In this document: one piece after another, positions 21,641 to 33,413 of the stretch
How the letters are laid out: every line of letters starts with the position of its first letter
Position numbering within the stretch: the stretch's first letter is position 1
NCBI GenBank assembly: GCA_940337035.1
Contig: OW679202.1
Span: 22,645,224 to 22,709,223 of the forward strand
DNA from: Agriotes lineatus
Taxonomy: Eukaryota > Arthropoda > Insecta > Coleoptera > Elateridae
Reading direction: 5' to 3'
Length of the DNA: 64,000 bases
Notes under the pieces: generated by a model
Database searches by the model: none
What the model was told of the DNA's origin: nothing
Seen by the model: only the letters and a program-made list of their open reading frames with translations
Made by a program: the position numbers and the translations under genes

Positions 21641-23808
21641 ATACATTCTCGATAATACGATTACAAAAACCGCTATAATGATGTTTGAAAGATATCATGT
21701 TAGTTTTCCTTTCAGTCATGTGCGTGTACAGCCCCAGCATTTTTTGATGAAACCTCGTATATATTTAGCCGCTCTTAATTTAGTAAAAGCCAAAGGAATG
21801 CGGATATATCTTATGCCATTTGCGTAGAATAGGTCGCTGATTGTTTAATAACAAATATAAAATGTTAAACATTTACCACCATAGCTGCTTGAATGTTTGA
21901 ATAAGATTGCAACAATTATCAGCGCATAAAATAAGCGTTTTGTAGATAATAAAGAATCGAAAATAGATTTAATTGAATCTAGATTATCTTTTTTATAAAT
22001 TTACTCCAGATGTTATCATTGAGAATTTTAATTGATACGAGAGCTATTAAAAATATATTTAAGGAATGACCGGCTGTTATTTTATGTTGATATATTTTCA
22101 AGTTTTTTACAAATTTCTTTCAAAGTTTTGCGCTATGTTAAAAAGTAGTACTTTCCATCAAAATAATACTATTTTGATAAGTTATTAATATACTAGACCA
22201 GGGGTTCCCAAACCATTAAGACCGAAGGCGTCCGCCATTGGAGCAGACAAATTCAGAATAATGGAGTCTTTGGAAAAATTCTCTTTAGTCAGGATTGAAA
22301 AACCATTCTAGACTACGCTCAAGTCAAACTTAAGCTTTTCATTAGACTTGGTACTCATGTTATTTTTCACAGAATTGCTTACTTATATTTGCCTACCCTT
22401 ATGTAAGCGGTTTTCATGGTACGCAGTGTGGTCCACAAAATTTACAACACATGATTATTTTTAAATAAATTCGCCATTGGAAATGTTCTCGGCTACGCTG
22501 TAAAATATTTTGGTGTAAATGTATCCTTACATTTATGGTTCACATATAATGGATAGGAATTTTCCATCTGTCAAATTGGCCAAATTTAATCAAACTCTGA
22601 AACATGTCGCGGAAGTGAAGTTAAGGTTAGTGCTAGCAATTTTACGGTTCAACAACGTTTCTATTATTTGTCGAAACTCGCGTTGCCATGGCGCCTGGCA
22701 TCGATCCAATTGTTACCATTCAACAGTTGCAGTGAGGTGTGGAGTGTTGTTCCATATATTCAGATCACAAATATATGACAATTTTTTTATATCTAGCAAA
22801 ATGCGCCAGTTGTGTGATAACATATGCACACAATACATAATAGCAAGCAAATTAGGTAACCCGACGTAAAGTATTATTTAGCATTTATTGTTATTGTGAC
22901 AGTTGGCACACCTAGTTACAGTTATTATGCAGCATAATAGATAGTTTATTGATTATCTGATTTATATCCCAAATAAAAGTGACCACATTCATGTTATGCG
23001 GAAGGAAATTATCAGCAGTTGTGTGATTAAAAACATTACTTGTCTTCTGTGATTTATCACCGTTAGTTCTAAATCGAATAGCGTCGACGAAACTGGCCAG
23101 AGCTTCTGGAATAGATATCGAACCAGTACTCGTCGGTACTCAACGGAACAACCCCTTATCTGTCTTTAATTATTATAATTACAAATTAAGATTCATCATG
23201 GGAAAATGTATAGGTAGGTAGTCTAGCATATTTATTCAAAGCGCATTACCTCGATGAGTTTTTACGTTGATCGAGTTGCTGAGAGACATAAATTATAGTT
23301 TGTAACTTTTCTATAGAAGGAAGGATTGTCAGATAATTGCATGGGCATGCAGTGGCGTATTGTAGAGTTGCATGTCAGAGGCAGTTGTCCGAAAGTTTGA
23401 TGAGTCATAGTACGGAAGTCAATTATGTACAGGGTGGGCAAATTTCGATGTGTTCATAGGGAATCTCGATGACTATAAGAGATATGAAAAAATGGACCCC
23501 CCATCTTCGATCTCTTTTTTTGGAGAAAATCTTAATGATGGAAACCAAAATGGACTACCGTCTTTTGTTTTCGATTTCTAAACACACATTCGATTTTTAG
23601 TTTTGTGGCTATATCTCGCTTATTTATAAAAATAGAGAAAAGTAATTTTTACGTTCTTTAGGCACTTTTTTGATACGAATGCAGTGGCGTAGTCAGGTTT
23701 TCAAAAAAGTTTTGAAATTTGAGTACCATAAAGTTGTATTTTTCATATGAAACCGATAGTTGTCTGGTGCATCATGAGAGAGAGGATTTTTCCCATTCCA
23801 GTAATACG
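21640..23808. other. Mostly unassigned; three orphan transposon ends
   Basis: CAGGGGTTCCCAAACC at 22199 is a typical hAT MITE terminus, but no inverted partner is visible nearby. GCAGTGTGGTCCACAAAATT at about 22424 resembles a mariner-type end without partner. TACAGGGTGGGCAAATTTCG at 23428 is a third single terminus. The 116-residue frame at 22519-22869 shows no known domain. Confidence 0.4.
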
Positions 23809-23810
23809 TA

Positions 23811-24425
23811 TACAGTGTGTCTACTTAAGTTGGAACCATATGGAATTTTTTTTTATTATTGGTTTTAGGAAAAAAAGGTATTCTTGATAAAAGGTTCTGC
23901 ATGGTCCAAAACTTAAAATGCAACCGTCAGATATCAATTTTTTCAAGCCGTATACGAGGTTTGTCGAAAAATATGAATTTTGCTCAAGAATAAAGTACGT
24001 TTATTTTTGACAAAATCGAAAATTTTCATCGACAAAAGTTGATTAGAATTGAAAATTACATTCAAATATGCAATTACACCGATATATCATGAAAAATCAG
24101 ATTTTTTAATTTTTTTACTAACTTTTCTACAAATTGATTCTAAATATTTGAAAACGTTATAAATCACGTTTAGTTTTGAAACATTATCTCTCTTATCTAC
24201 TATAAACATGAAAATTTTCGATTTTGTCAAAAATAAACGTACTTGACTCTTGAGCAAAATTCATATTTTTTGACAAACTTCGTATACGGCTTGAAAAAAT
24301 TGATATCTGACGGTTGCATTTTAAGTTTTGGACCATGCAGAACTTTTTATCAAGAATACCTTTTTTTTCTAAAACCAATAATAAAATGTTTTCCATATGG
24401 TTCCAACTTAAGTTGACACACTGTA
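23811..24425. mobile_element. Mariner/Tc1-type long-hairpin MITE
   Basis: Ends TACAGTGTGTCTACTTAAGT and the inverse of TACAGTGTGTCAACTTAAGT, between TA dinucleotides (23809-23810 and 24426-24427). The arms, about 23811-24030 and 24205-24425, are nearly identical: for example AAACTTAAAATGCAACCGTC and AAATATGAATTTTGCTCAAG have clear inverted partners. The loop of about 170 bases is unique. Young by arm similarity. A transcript through it would form a long double-stranded RNA. Confidence 0.85.
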
Positions 24426-24800
24426 TATCAAAATATATAATTTTGTGTATAATATAACATAAATTGTCCCGTCATAAATTTAATTATTTTTATTATATCC
24501 ATTTATCAGAAAATGCTGATAAAACTTTAAGCATCATTTTTCCATATACGGGGTATGTTTAAAAATATTTCCAACTAACATTTTTGTGTATTTTGAAAAT
24601 AAGGCTATTTTATTGTTGAGCCATTTTCAAGTCTTAGAACCTCTCCCGTTCCCAGGTATACGAAAGAGGGTATTTAAATTTTTGCAAGTGAATTTTTAAT
24701 TTGAAAGGTTGCAGATACTTTTATCAAGAATAATATTTTCCGATAAATGGATAATGAAACAATTTTCCATATGTGTCCAAATGTATGGTGGAAACTGTAT
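24426..24800. repeat. Degenerate relative of the 23811 foldback
   Basis: The right part, read in reverse, has TACAGTTTCCACCATACATT, CCATTTATCGGAAAAT and TTCTTGATAAAAGTATCTGC, echoing the 23811 family. The left part near 24500-24525 has CCATTTATCAGAAAATGCTG in the matching position. This looks like an older copy adjacent to the young one. Confidence 0.45.
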
Positions 24801-24977
24801 ATAACATATAAGCAACAAAGTGTTTAAGTCTGTTAATCAAACGTGTTTAATTCTGTTAATCAAACGGTTGCATTGTAACAACGCAAAGACAGATACTTTG
24901 TTTAATCACGTATATTCTAAATGGCACAAGCCTTCAACTAGAAAACCGAGAACTATTAAAAACTACTTTGAAAATTG

Positions 24978-25837
24978 TCAATTATTTACCGTTTTGAGGG
25001 TTCCGCGGTTACTCAAATTTGGTAACATAAAATTTGAGCTTAGACCACGTAGTTTTTGTGGATAAACACCCAGCATTCTCTGGCTTAATGTGCCTTGCAC
25101 CTTGTGAACTCGAGCACGGATCCACGCGATGGTCATGCCTTTTGGTGGCTCGTGTTCTTTGAGTACCTTGAGAACGGGGATACTTAGGCAGATTTGGCCT
25201 TGTTGCTGTTTGTGCACCCATATTAACTAACGTTTCGCAAGACCTTGCAGCTTGTATAATCAGAGTGAAAGTCGCACTAAGAACTGAAGGTCGGTGTGGA
25301 GCTATTTATAGTCCTCTGCGCCAGCCGCTCGGAGCGATGTATCGCTGATTGGTCATTTAAGTGCAGCGTAATCCGCGGGGCGTGGCCGTATGACGCACAG
25401 TGGTTGTAATGTTTTAGATCGTGTATCACATTTTACTAAGCTTAAAACCAACTTCCTTGTTTATATTATTTGGATATTTTTCTATTTCTATGGCTTCACG
25501 TATTACTCGTGAGAAGTAGTGAGGTATTCTGTAGTCTGGCGTGCTGCGGTGTAATGCGGTTGTGTTTGCAATCTCCTTTATGCTCTTGAAGTCTTAAATC
25601 AATGAAACAACCACTCTGTCCAATGTAACTCCAGCCTAAAGTACAAGGAATGTTATATACGCCAGCGGTTTTTCCATCACTTCGTATGTGTTGTTTTTTT
25701 CTATAATTATATATACTTATAAGCAAACATGTTATAAATAAAGAAAAACAACGTTTTTCTCCAGTCATATGAAAAGTGATGCTTTTCCGACGTGTTTTCA
25801 GGCTGTAAAATATAGTGAAACCTCTCTTGACGGACAC
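24978..25837 (-). pseudogene. Penelope-like element, GIY-YIG endonuclease and 3' part
   Basis: On the minus strand the translation reads AGVYNIPCTLGWSYIGQSGC then FIDLRLQEHKGDCKHN: the GIY-YIG domain of Penelope-like elements, here with VYNIPC and YIG spacing kept. It continues as YFSRVIREAIEIEKYPNNIN and KEVGFKLSK, the standard C-terminal extension. Downstream, PSVLSATFTLIIQAARSCET in the 25210-25300 region fits the variable 3' part. No reverse transcriptase precedes it: above 25690 the sequence is unrelated and runs into the pogo-like MITE. The domain would nick DNA for target-primed reverse transcription. Truncated and inactive. Confidence 0.8.
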
Positions 25838-25966
25838 CTATACAACGGCCGATTTTGAGTGCACAGAAGTGTAGGGCATATATTCTAAAAAGAAACTCTG
25901 AGTAACGGACACCTCTCTATAACTACCAGTTTCAGATTGCTCATGAGTGTCCGTTACATTTCACTG
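25813..25966. mobile_element. Short pogo/Tigger-like MITE
   Basis: Left end TAGTGAAACCTCTCTTGACG with GGACACC after it; right end GTGTCCGTTACATTTCACTG; TA flanks at 25811-25812 and 25967-25968. The combination of CAGTGAAA-type ends with CGGACACC is common to pogo-like elements. Internal inverted motif ACGGACACCTCTCTATAACT at 25912. About 154 bases. Confidence 0.65.
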
Positions 25967-25972
25967 TATTCA

Positions 25973-26352
25973 TGATTTCGGTATGTTGTCGTCGTTTCTA
26001 AACAACAAGGAGTAATAGTACGCAAGTATCCATTTTAACAGTGCGTGAATAACTTTTCGGCGTAGGCAAAATAAAGCTTTTCTGCCCGAGGCCGAAAAAC
26101 CTAACGTAATTTTTGCATTTCTTCGTATTAGAGAAAAGCTATGCTTTATTCGTACAAAAAGTGTGCCTTTTTGTACTAATAAAACAAATTACTATAATAG
26201 ATAAGTGGAATTAAGTATTTATTACATGTGGATTATAATTAAATTTATCAAAAAATTTATTAATTTGCTTTGTCTACATAATTGTGTGCTTTCGAAAAAT
26301 TTGGTTTCGTATTTCTAGTACCAAATATGTATGTATATTGTATATGTACATA
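25973..26352. other. No feature recognised
   Basis: AT-rich DNA between the pogo-like MITE and the foldback that starts at 26353. Confidence 0.3.
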
Positions 26353-27054
26353 TGTTACACGCAACTTATCTAAATCAATTTATATAATAACTTGGCAGTT
26401 TATGTAATGCATAGCAAAGTTGGATACTGCATGAAATGCATCTTTTAAGAGCATATTTCATATGTTGCCTAGGCATTACATATATTTCCTCATGAGCTGT
26501 AGGCATTTTATGAAATATATTTTTTAAAGTAGAAATGAACACTCATTTAATGCAAAATGCAGGCGTATGCCAACTCATCAACCTAGAAAATTATGTAGGT
26601 ACATATTTATGATAGGCAAACTCATTACCAGCATCAGGCAACGACCGGTGAACTCATCACCAGCAATAAGCTAATTGATAGTAATTGGTGATAATTCGCT
26701 AACCTACCGAATAACAAAAATTACAAAATGAATATGTAAGGATGTTTACAACACACGATCAAAGGCTGCAACTAACCTAAACAAGCTAAAACGACACGCA
26801 AACTGGTAGAGAATCAGCGATGGCAGTTTATTTATCATAATGGTCAACTTCAAACGTAACATAACATATCGTCTGCAACCGTGCGGTCATTATATAAAAT
26901 GTCCAGGTATTCTATAGAATGTCGACGTTTTCGCCGGTATTGTATTTAATGTCGACAAACATTAGACACACGAGCAAGTATTTTAGGCAATTTCTGAAAT
27001 TACATAAAATTCCTAGCCATTATATGACTGATTTATACAAGTTGCTTGTAACAC
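26353..27054. repeat. Putative foldback with TGTTACACGCAACTT ends
   Basis: Left end TGTTACACGCAACTTATCTA pairs with the inverse of TGTTACAAGCAACTTGTATA at the right end; similarity continues through AAATCARTYATATAAT and TTTTATGTAAT for about 60 bases. The inner part has many short A/T-rich near-palindromes around GCATTTTATGAAAT and ATTATATAAAATGTC. No target duplication is obvious. Confidence 0.5.
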
Positions 27055-27059
27055 ACGCA

Positions 27060-27730
27060 TCAAATTAGTTGGATATAGAAATATTCGACTCTCCCGGCTT
27101 CTGTAAAAGATTTCAGTTGTGACTTTTTTATGTGCTCACGGTTCGAGGGTGTATTAACTAAACAGAAATATTACCGTTTCCGCAAAATTCGGTAATTTCC
27201 TGGGAGCTTTTTGGAATTCAACCGCACCTCGTTGTATACTATAGGAAATTGCACCAAATTTCAATCCAGTTTTCGGTCGCAACATCCGATGTCGTAATGA
27301 GCGATAAGAATAAGTCCACAATGTATATGGGCTCTGAGGGACCTTAAATTTTCTCCTTTATAACTGATATGGGGTTATAATCCATAAATACTGTAATTGT
27401 TTTCTGTGTCAGCGGAAATAACCAAACGCTGTGATCTACAGTTTTTCATTTGGTATCTACCTAGCATGCAAAGCTAGCAAACAGATTTCTTGATAGAAAG
27501 TTCTACCTCATCTGAAACTCTAAAATCGCTGTTTTGGAATTTAATTTGATCAAAATGTTAACTTTTTAACTAATGCAGGACCACAATCCCGTTTTCGAAA
27601 CCCTTCGGGCAACTTGTGTTTCGAATTTCAGATTTTTAAATTTCAGAATAAAGGTAGCGCCACTAGCGGGGGACACAAATATGCAGCTATCAGCGCGTTC
27701 TTTATAATACAGCTAAAAGCGATGCAACTG
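27060..27730. other. No feature recognised
   Basis: AT-rich sequence with no motif that I can assign. Confidence 0.3.
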
Positions 27731-27734
27731 CTGT

Positions 27735-27990
27735 GCCGGCGTGGGCTAGCGCTTAAAGCGGCGGACTAGCAATTAGTAATCGGATTCCAGCTCGTTCGCA
27801 GGGAGGATGAGTCGAATCCCAGCGACAGGATTTTTTTTCTTGGCGAATTGATATGATTCGCTTGGGGGAAGTTTCGTGTAAACCTCTATACAGATTTTTT
27901 TTTATTCTTGAGAAGTTTCGCCCTATCTGATCGTGCCATTTATTTAAGTTTTCAAATATGCACCAACTTTCTATCATCGCGATATAGCAT
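27735..27990 (+). mobile_element. tRNA-derived SINE (family 2), plus strand
   Basis: Head CTGTGCCGGCGTGGGCTAGC with a box A-like TGGGCTAGCGCTTAAAGC and box B GAGTCGAATCCCAGC, then a T-rich run (27829-27837) and a body with GGGGGAAGTTTCGTGTAAAC. Relates to the minus-strand copy at 2735-2868. The A-to-B distance is longer than in a tRNA gene, which rules out a functional tRNA. Confidence 0.65.
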
Positions 27991-27999
27991 TAATGAAAG

Positions 28000-28530
28000 T
28001 ATTACTTACAAGAAGTCTCATATGTTTCAAACTTTCTAGATCACACTGTATATCAAGAAAGATTCTTTATATGGGTTCTAGTCGATAGCACTAAACAGGG
28101 CTCTAAAACCATAGTCGCCGATTTGAAAACTATTTATTGTTGACTGTTTTTTAATTGTAAATTTTTATGTGCCCTAGATTGTTATTGGTATTGCATTATG
28201 GGAAATTCAAAGCATACTAGATGTAATTCATTTTAAGACGCCCGGTATAATTGTAACAAGTGAGGAAAATATCGAACCTATTGATTTCTGTGTTTAATTT
28301 TTAAAACAAAACGGAAATAGAGAACTGTAAAAATGATTTATTAATAACAGAATTATCGAAAATATCCAGATAACTTGTCTTTAAACTTGTAGTCCTTCGA
28401 ATATGAGTTTAAAGTGTATTTTGGAAATTAATCTCTTTGCAAGAAGTTTTTATTTATATACGAATCCGGGCCTATTACATTTTGTGCCACTTTGTGTGTG
28501 TTCAATGGATAAATAACAGTTAGGTTACGC
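28000..28530. other. Unassigned, with one orphan mariner-type end
   Basis: TCTAGATCACACTGTATA at about 28036-28053 looks like the right terminus of a mariner-type element, but no matching left end is visible upstream. The rest is AT-rich DNA. Confidence 0.35.
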
Positions 28531-28535
28531 TACAG

Positions 28536-29499
28536 CAGTGGCGGCTCGTGATAATTGTATTTAGGTGTTCTTAATTTTTAACAATTACTAAGCAAAAAAT
28601 AATGAATGACTCACCTACATTCCGGCGATGTTTTAATCCGAATATAGCAGATTTTTAATTTTAATAATCGAAAAAGACAGATCATATATGTACATAGAAC
28701 AAAAATTATTCAAACACGCCAAAAAATGTACATAAGTGTTAAAAAATATAAGTAGGTAACTAGCTTTCTACCCCCTTTTTAATGTAAAATGAACTCGCAG
28801 CGCAAAAAATCAAGTTCACACCTCTTTTCCTTTTTACTTTTATCCCCTTATTACCGGTTTAGGGCTCTGAAGTTTTCAATATCCATTAATAAACATTAAA
28901 AATAAAATTATTTGAATTAGCGCGTCTTCTGTAGTTTTGCGTGTGCGGGTAGAGTCACGTATGTTTGGCTTATGTTAACGCGCAATTTTGTGAAAGGCAG
29001 CGCTGCTTCTCAATGTTCTGCAAACAGTTATACAGATAAGAACTAACTTATTGCCAAAACAGTGCTCGGAGTTCGAGTTTGTAAATAAGCCCGCCAGTAT
29101 ACTACCTGCTGGGCTATAGCGCAGTTCGCCTTCCCAGCACATTGAAACTGCTGATCTCAATTCTGCTGCTTTAGCGTTTTCGCCCAGAACTGCCATATAA
29201 ATTTGGGCCCTATTTGAGATCGCCCACAAGAGCTGCCAGCCGCTCGATGCATTGATACCAGCGAGTGTGTTGACACATAATTTATGTTATGTTGAGATGC
29301 TGCGCATTTGTTGTTCTAAACGTTTTAAACGGTATCGAATAGCTGCTTCCAGATCTCATTACTTAAACCTTGTGATATAACGTTAAGATAGATGATACAA
29401 TATGTTTTCAGTTATAGAATAGTGACTTCTTTCTAATATATAGGCTGTTGACGGCTGCGAGACTAGCGCCATTGTGCCCCTAAGGAGCAGCCGCCACTG
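28536..29499. mobile_element. Non-autonomous hAT element A (CAGTGGCGGCT ends)
   Basis: Left end CAGTGGCGGCTCGTGA, right end the inverse of CAGTGGCGGCTGCTCCTTAG. Flanks are CGCTACAG (28528-28535) and CGCCACAG (29500-29507), 7 of 8 bases equal. Element B at 31096-32159 is the same family inverted: B's right end begins, in reverse, CAGTGGTGGCTCGTCATGAT. Internal blocks around 28600-28720 and 29140-29230 are also shared. A minus-strand frame of 84 residues at 28975-29229 is not a known transposase. Confidence 0.85.
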
Positions 29500-31087
29500 C
29501 GCCACAGAAACCTACATCTCTCCGCATTCAACTGGATTCCTATTTTTCGCAACTGTCGAGGTAGCAGTAAAGGCTCGCACACCCTGTAGTCAGCTGACAA
29601 AATTCCCGCCATGGGAGATCGATGAAATTTTAATTGGCGCGGTCGCAAATGATCGAATAACGGCGAGCGATCATGGCGCGCGAACCGGGCATTCCGGTAA
29701 GCGTTTTTGGGTAGTAGTAACATTCCAAAATGCAATTGGCAACTAGGCGTCGCAGGAGGCCGGCTCCGGCGAAGCGATGCAGGCGTCGGCGTCGGTTGCA
29801 GCTCGTCCACATTATGCCAGGAGTTGGCCTAAACCATTAGCGAATGACGACTGACGACTAATATTCAGGAAGAGATAGATCTGTGTATCATCGGCATCGG
29901 TCCGAGTTCAACGTTCGCTTCTTACCTCGCTCGCTAGTTGAACAACACATTCTTATTGTGGCTCGCCTGGCAGAAGCTCTGCACGTAATATACATTTTAC
30001 ATAATTAGCGTGATATCAATGATAGTCGGGCAAATTGTTAATTCACAATAAATCCTTGCGAGCAGTAGCTCTATACAATTATTTCAATTTAGACGAACGT
30101 GCAATAATACCGTATCGATAGTATTTGCTATATATTGTCTCAAAATTCGACTGCGAAATATGAGAATTTTATGCAAATAGGTTTGTTATTTTTCTCGGCG
30201 TGAATGCCAAGTATGGAGGACGCTTTCGACACCTTTCCAGCCCAGAAAACAGGGCGTTGCTGTGTATATACAAACAGTAGAAAACCTCCAATTCTACTAC
30301 AAATTTTTGAACTCAGTCAAGCGATCGTTTTTTCGGTAGGTCTCGTTCTCTTTAGGAATATAGAAGGATCGATGCCTATCTCTCTCGCTTAAAGTAACGT
30401 GGGACATTGAAAAATATTGTGAAACGTCGTTCATTAAGTATGTGGCTCAAGTCTTGGATTCGTACCGAATTTCTTGAAGTTCTAATTTCCAAATCAAGGC
30501 TACAAACGTTTCGGTATCGCCGTTCTATATGCTAAAGGAGGATTGATATGGAATGGGCTGGTTACTAAAAATATTGTTCCCCTAGTTGCATAAACTAAAT
30601 AAATTACCCCAATTGGGTAACACAAAACACGTAAATTTATGATCTAGCGTAAAGAGTGTATCTTGCAACTTTACATCGCTGCATTGAGAAAGATAATGAC
30701 GAAGTGATGTCATATTTTCAGAAATTGTTTAAAAGGTTAATATTGTCATAAAGTAATGGCCAAAATGTGCATAGCCACGTAAATTGAGCATTATTTTTAT
30801 TTGGAAATGGATATTTCCCTCTTGGAAGGTATTGCTAGATATTATTATTATTATTATTATTACTCGCTCGCGTACTGAAATTCTGAATCGAAGTGCTGTC
30901 GTTTTATTTTTGCTTCACGCATTTACTCACACGTGCACAAATGGTTCCACTGTTTTCTATTTAATGACCCATTCATAACCTCTACCCAATTAAAAATCCT
31001 CTTCTAGAACTTCTTCCATTTCATGATCTCACGCCTTTACAGGCAGCTCTCATAGTTTGTTCTTCGTTGGTGTCGCATTCCACTTAA
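29500..31087. promoter_or_regulatory. CpG-rich unique stretch, possible promoter or 5' exon
   Basis: 29510-29990 is rich in CG dinucleotides and G+C compared with the rest of the window (for example GGCGCGGTCGCAAATG, GCGATCATGGCGCGCG, GGCTCCGGCGAAGCG). Overlapping short frames on both strands show no domain. 29890-29945 holds initiator- and GAGTTCAACG-type sequence as found in arthropod core promoters. This could be the start of a host gene, but no coding exon or donor site can be shown. 30000-31087 is AT-rich and unassigned. Confidence 0.25.
30841..30862. repeat. (ATT)n microsatellite
   Basis: Seven uninterrupted ATT units. Confidence 0.9.
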
Positions 31088-31095
31088 TCGTCAGT

Positions 31096-32159
31096 CAGTG
31101 GCGGCTGCTCCTTAGGGGTTCAGGGTTGTTAGCATCCCAGGCGTCAACAGCCTATATGGCACTGGAAAAAGGTAACAATCTTATAATTGAAAATATATTC
31201 TGTCATCTATTCTACCGCTTAAAACATGTAAAACAATATCCAAGAAGTATGTCAACATAACATGAGTTATCAAATGCACCAAGTGGCTAGCAGCTGCTGA
31301 AGGCGATCCGAAATAGGACCCAAACTTATAGGGCAATTAGGGGCGAAAGCTCTGATGTTGCAGAATCGGTAGGTACAGCAGATTTAATGTGACGTGAAGG
31401 CTAACAATTCTGCAGCCGAAATCGTAAACTCGCGCGCTTATACTGTAATATTTACAAACATCCTAGGGCAAAGGCAACCGCCGCTTCGATAACAAATATG
31501 GTGCAATCTTTGACATTGAAATTGAATGCAGTGCAGCAAACACGCTCTTCCATTCTTGTGGGCTGTGTTTGAACATAATATCAATTGCAGTTGCAGCGTG
31601 TTTATTTATCTTGGGTGATTTCGGTTGTTTCATGCAGTTTTATCCAAATACTGCCGGAGAATAGCGTAAGTATTCTCAACATCAATTTTAAAAACCTAAC
31701 GTTAGCTGAAAAGGTTAAAATAAAAAACTTGGACGGCCTACACCGGTATTAAATTTCAAGCTGCAAATAAAGTTGAAAGTTGCAATTTAAGACATTTTTC
31801 TGTGGACGTTTACAAGAAAAGCAAATGGATTTGTAGATGTGATGCATTACATGTAATTTTTCCATTATTAAATAAATTATTTTCGTATTTCGTTTTTAAC
31901 GCTTATATACATTTTGTGTTGTGTTTAAATACTTTTTGTTCTGTACATATGACGTTTCCTTAATACTTAAGTACATTTTGTGTTGTGTTTGGACACTTTT
32001 TTGAGCATATAACGTGTTTCCTTTTGGATTATTAAAATTAAAAATCAACGCTATATTTGGATTAAAATATAGACGGAATGTAGGTGAGTCATTAACTATT
32101 ATTTTTGCTTAATTAAAAATTAAGAGCCCCCGAAATACAATCATGACGAGCCACCACTG
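31096..32159. mobile_element. Non-autonomous hAT element B, inverted relative to A
   Basis: Left end CAGTGGCGGCTGCTCCTTAG, right end the inverse of CAGTGGTGGCTCGTCATGAT. Flanks TCGTCAGT (31088-31095) and CCGTCAGT (32160-32167) match at 7 of 8. Shared inner blocks with A: GACTCACCTACATTCCG and TTTTTAATTTTAATAATC near the 32159 end, and AAATAGGACCCAAACTTATA near 31310. Within B, a direct repeat CATTTTGTGTTGTGTTT occurs near 31910 and 31973. Confidence 0.85.
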
Positions 32160-32298
32160 CCGTCAGTTCTCTTTCGTTATTCATTCTATTAATGTCCGAG
32201 CCAACGTATGTAACTGGGATACTTCTATATTATAATCATAGTTTCTATCTTCTACTTCAGTGGTTTCACTTGCAGCCTTTCTCTTATTTCCTTGTTTC

Positions 32299-32830
32299 TT
32301 AACTATCTGCCTCTCTTGTTGCCTCTTTGTGGCCGTCTACGATTTCACTGCTCGAAGTTACGGTGGGTATGTAGATGCTATTGTAATCTCTTAGTTTTGT
32401 GATCCCTTTTTGATTATTGCTTTCTTTGGCGCATGATGAATCTAGCTGCTGCTTCCAATCTGCAGTCGGTCGCTCTCTCAATGTCTCTTTTGCAACTCGG
32501 TGTTTTGTGATATCTATGTTTATCGGCTGCTTGCCTACTACCATTACCTCGATTTTTCCTCTTTTGATCGTCATATTTCTAATTTAGAATGACAGTTTCC
32601 AAATGTCCACAATCTTCCGTGATGTCGTCCATTAGACTGATGACGAGGTTTATCAATTCTCCTTGCCTTACTCCATCTTCTGTTTTAGATTCTGTCGATT
32701 TGATGTATCCTGTATCTTTCATTGTTTGGTCCATAATTGCACTTGACCTTTTTTTACCGTTTCCTCTTATACAATTTCTGGGTACACATAGCAGCGATAT
32801 TGCATTTCTTTAATTGCTCTGCTTTATCAA
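32299..32830 (-). pseudogene. Non-LTR retrotransposon RT fragment
   Basis: Minus-strand translation has ESKTEDGVRQGELINLVISL followed by MDDITED, matching the 'G-x-RQG-x-x-LSP-x-LFN' block (RT motif before the catalytic YADD), then IKRGKIEVMVVGKQPINIDI, matching the block after YADD. The YADD stretch itself is missing between them, with a stop and shift. Short, dead LINE fragment. Relation to the LINE at 19405-21640 is likely but cannot be proven since they cover different RT parts. Confidence 0.6.
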
Positions 32831-33405
32831 ATCATCATAGACCTCAGGTCAATGCTGTTTTTCTTTTAAAAAAATGTAGGAAAATCTAAAAGTATACTGA
32901 CTCTGGCTTTCTGTGTTGCTATAATCCTTTAGAATGAAAGATTATGCTTCATAATTCCCTATTTAATGTTATAGGTATGTGGATGTGGTACCATTTGGTT
33001 TAAAAATTTTCAGTAATTCAGTTCGAATGGAAAGAAACAGTAGTATCAAAATTCCTAACATTTAATTTAAAAAATATTTTATGAATCGTAAGATTGGTTT
33101 CATCTTCGAACCAGAGCGTTTCACTATAAAAGAACTAATACATCTACAGTTAAGATCGACAAATATGAAGGTAGATTTTTCTGTTTGAACGTTCTCTGAC
33201 AAAAGCATTATACGTTTTTGCAATCTAGAAGTTTTGTTCCTGTAGTACCTATAGTATATAATTGGTCGTACTAAAAGTTCAGTACGATATGTTACGCCTA
33301 AAAATAAAACTAAAACCTAAGAACCATTTTACATTTTACGGAGTATTATTCAAAATATAAGCAATTTAAGATTCGTAGAATTGGCAACGTTACAGATGAC
33401 AAGTA
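32831..33405. other. No feature recognised
   Basis: AT-rich DNA between the LINE fragment and the hAT at 33414. Confidence 0.3.
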
Positions 33406-33413
33406 GGTATGAT

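Noticed and set aside
22519..22869. 116-residue open frame as a gene
   Set aside because: No domain, composition of AT-rich chance frames, next to an orphan mariner end.
29463..29810. 115-residue minus-strand frame in the CpG-rich block as a protein
   Set aside because: Part of it lies in hAT element A and the plus strand is open too, as expected for GC-richer DNA with few stops.
28536..32159. A single 3.6-kb transposon with inverted ends
   Set aside because: The outer flanks do not match each other, while 28536-29499 and 31096-32159 each have their own matching octamers, so these are two elements.
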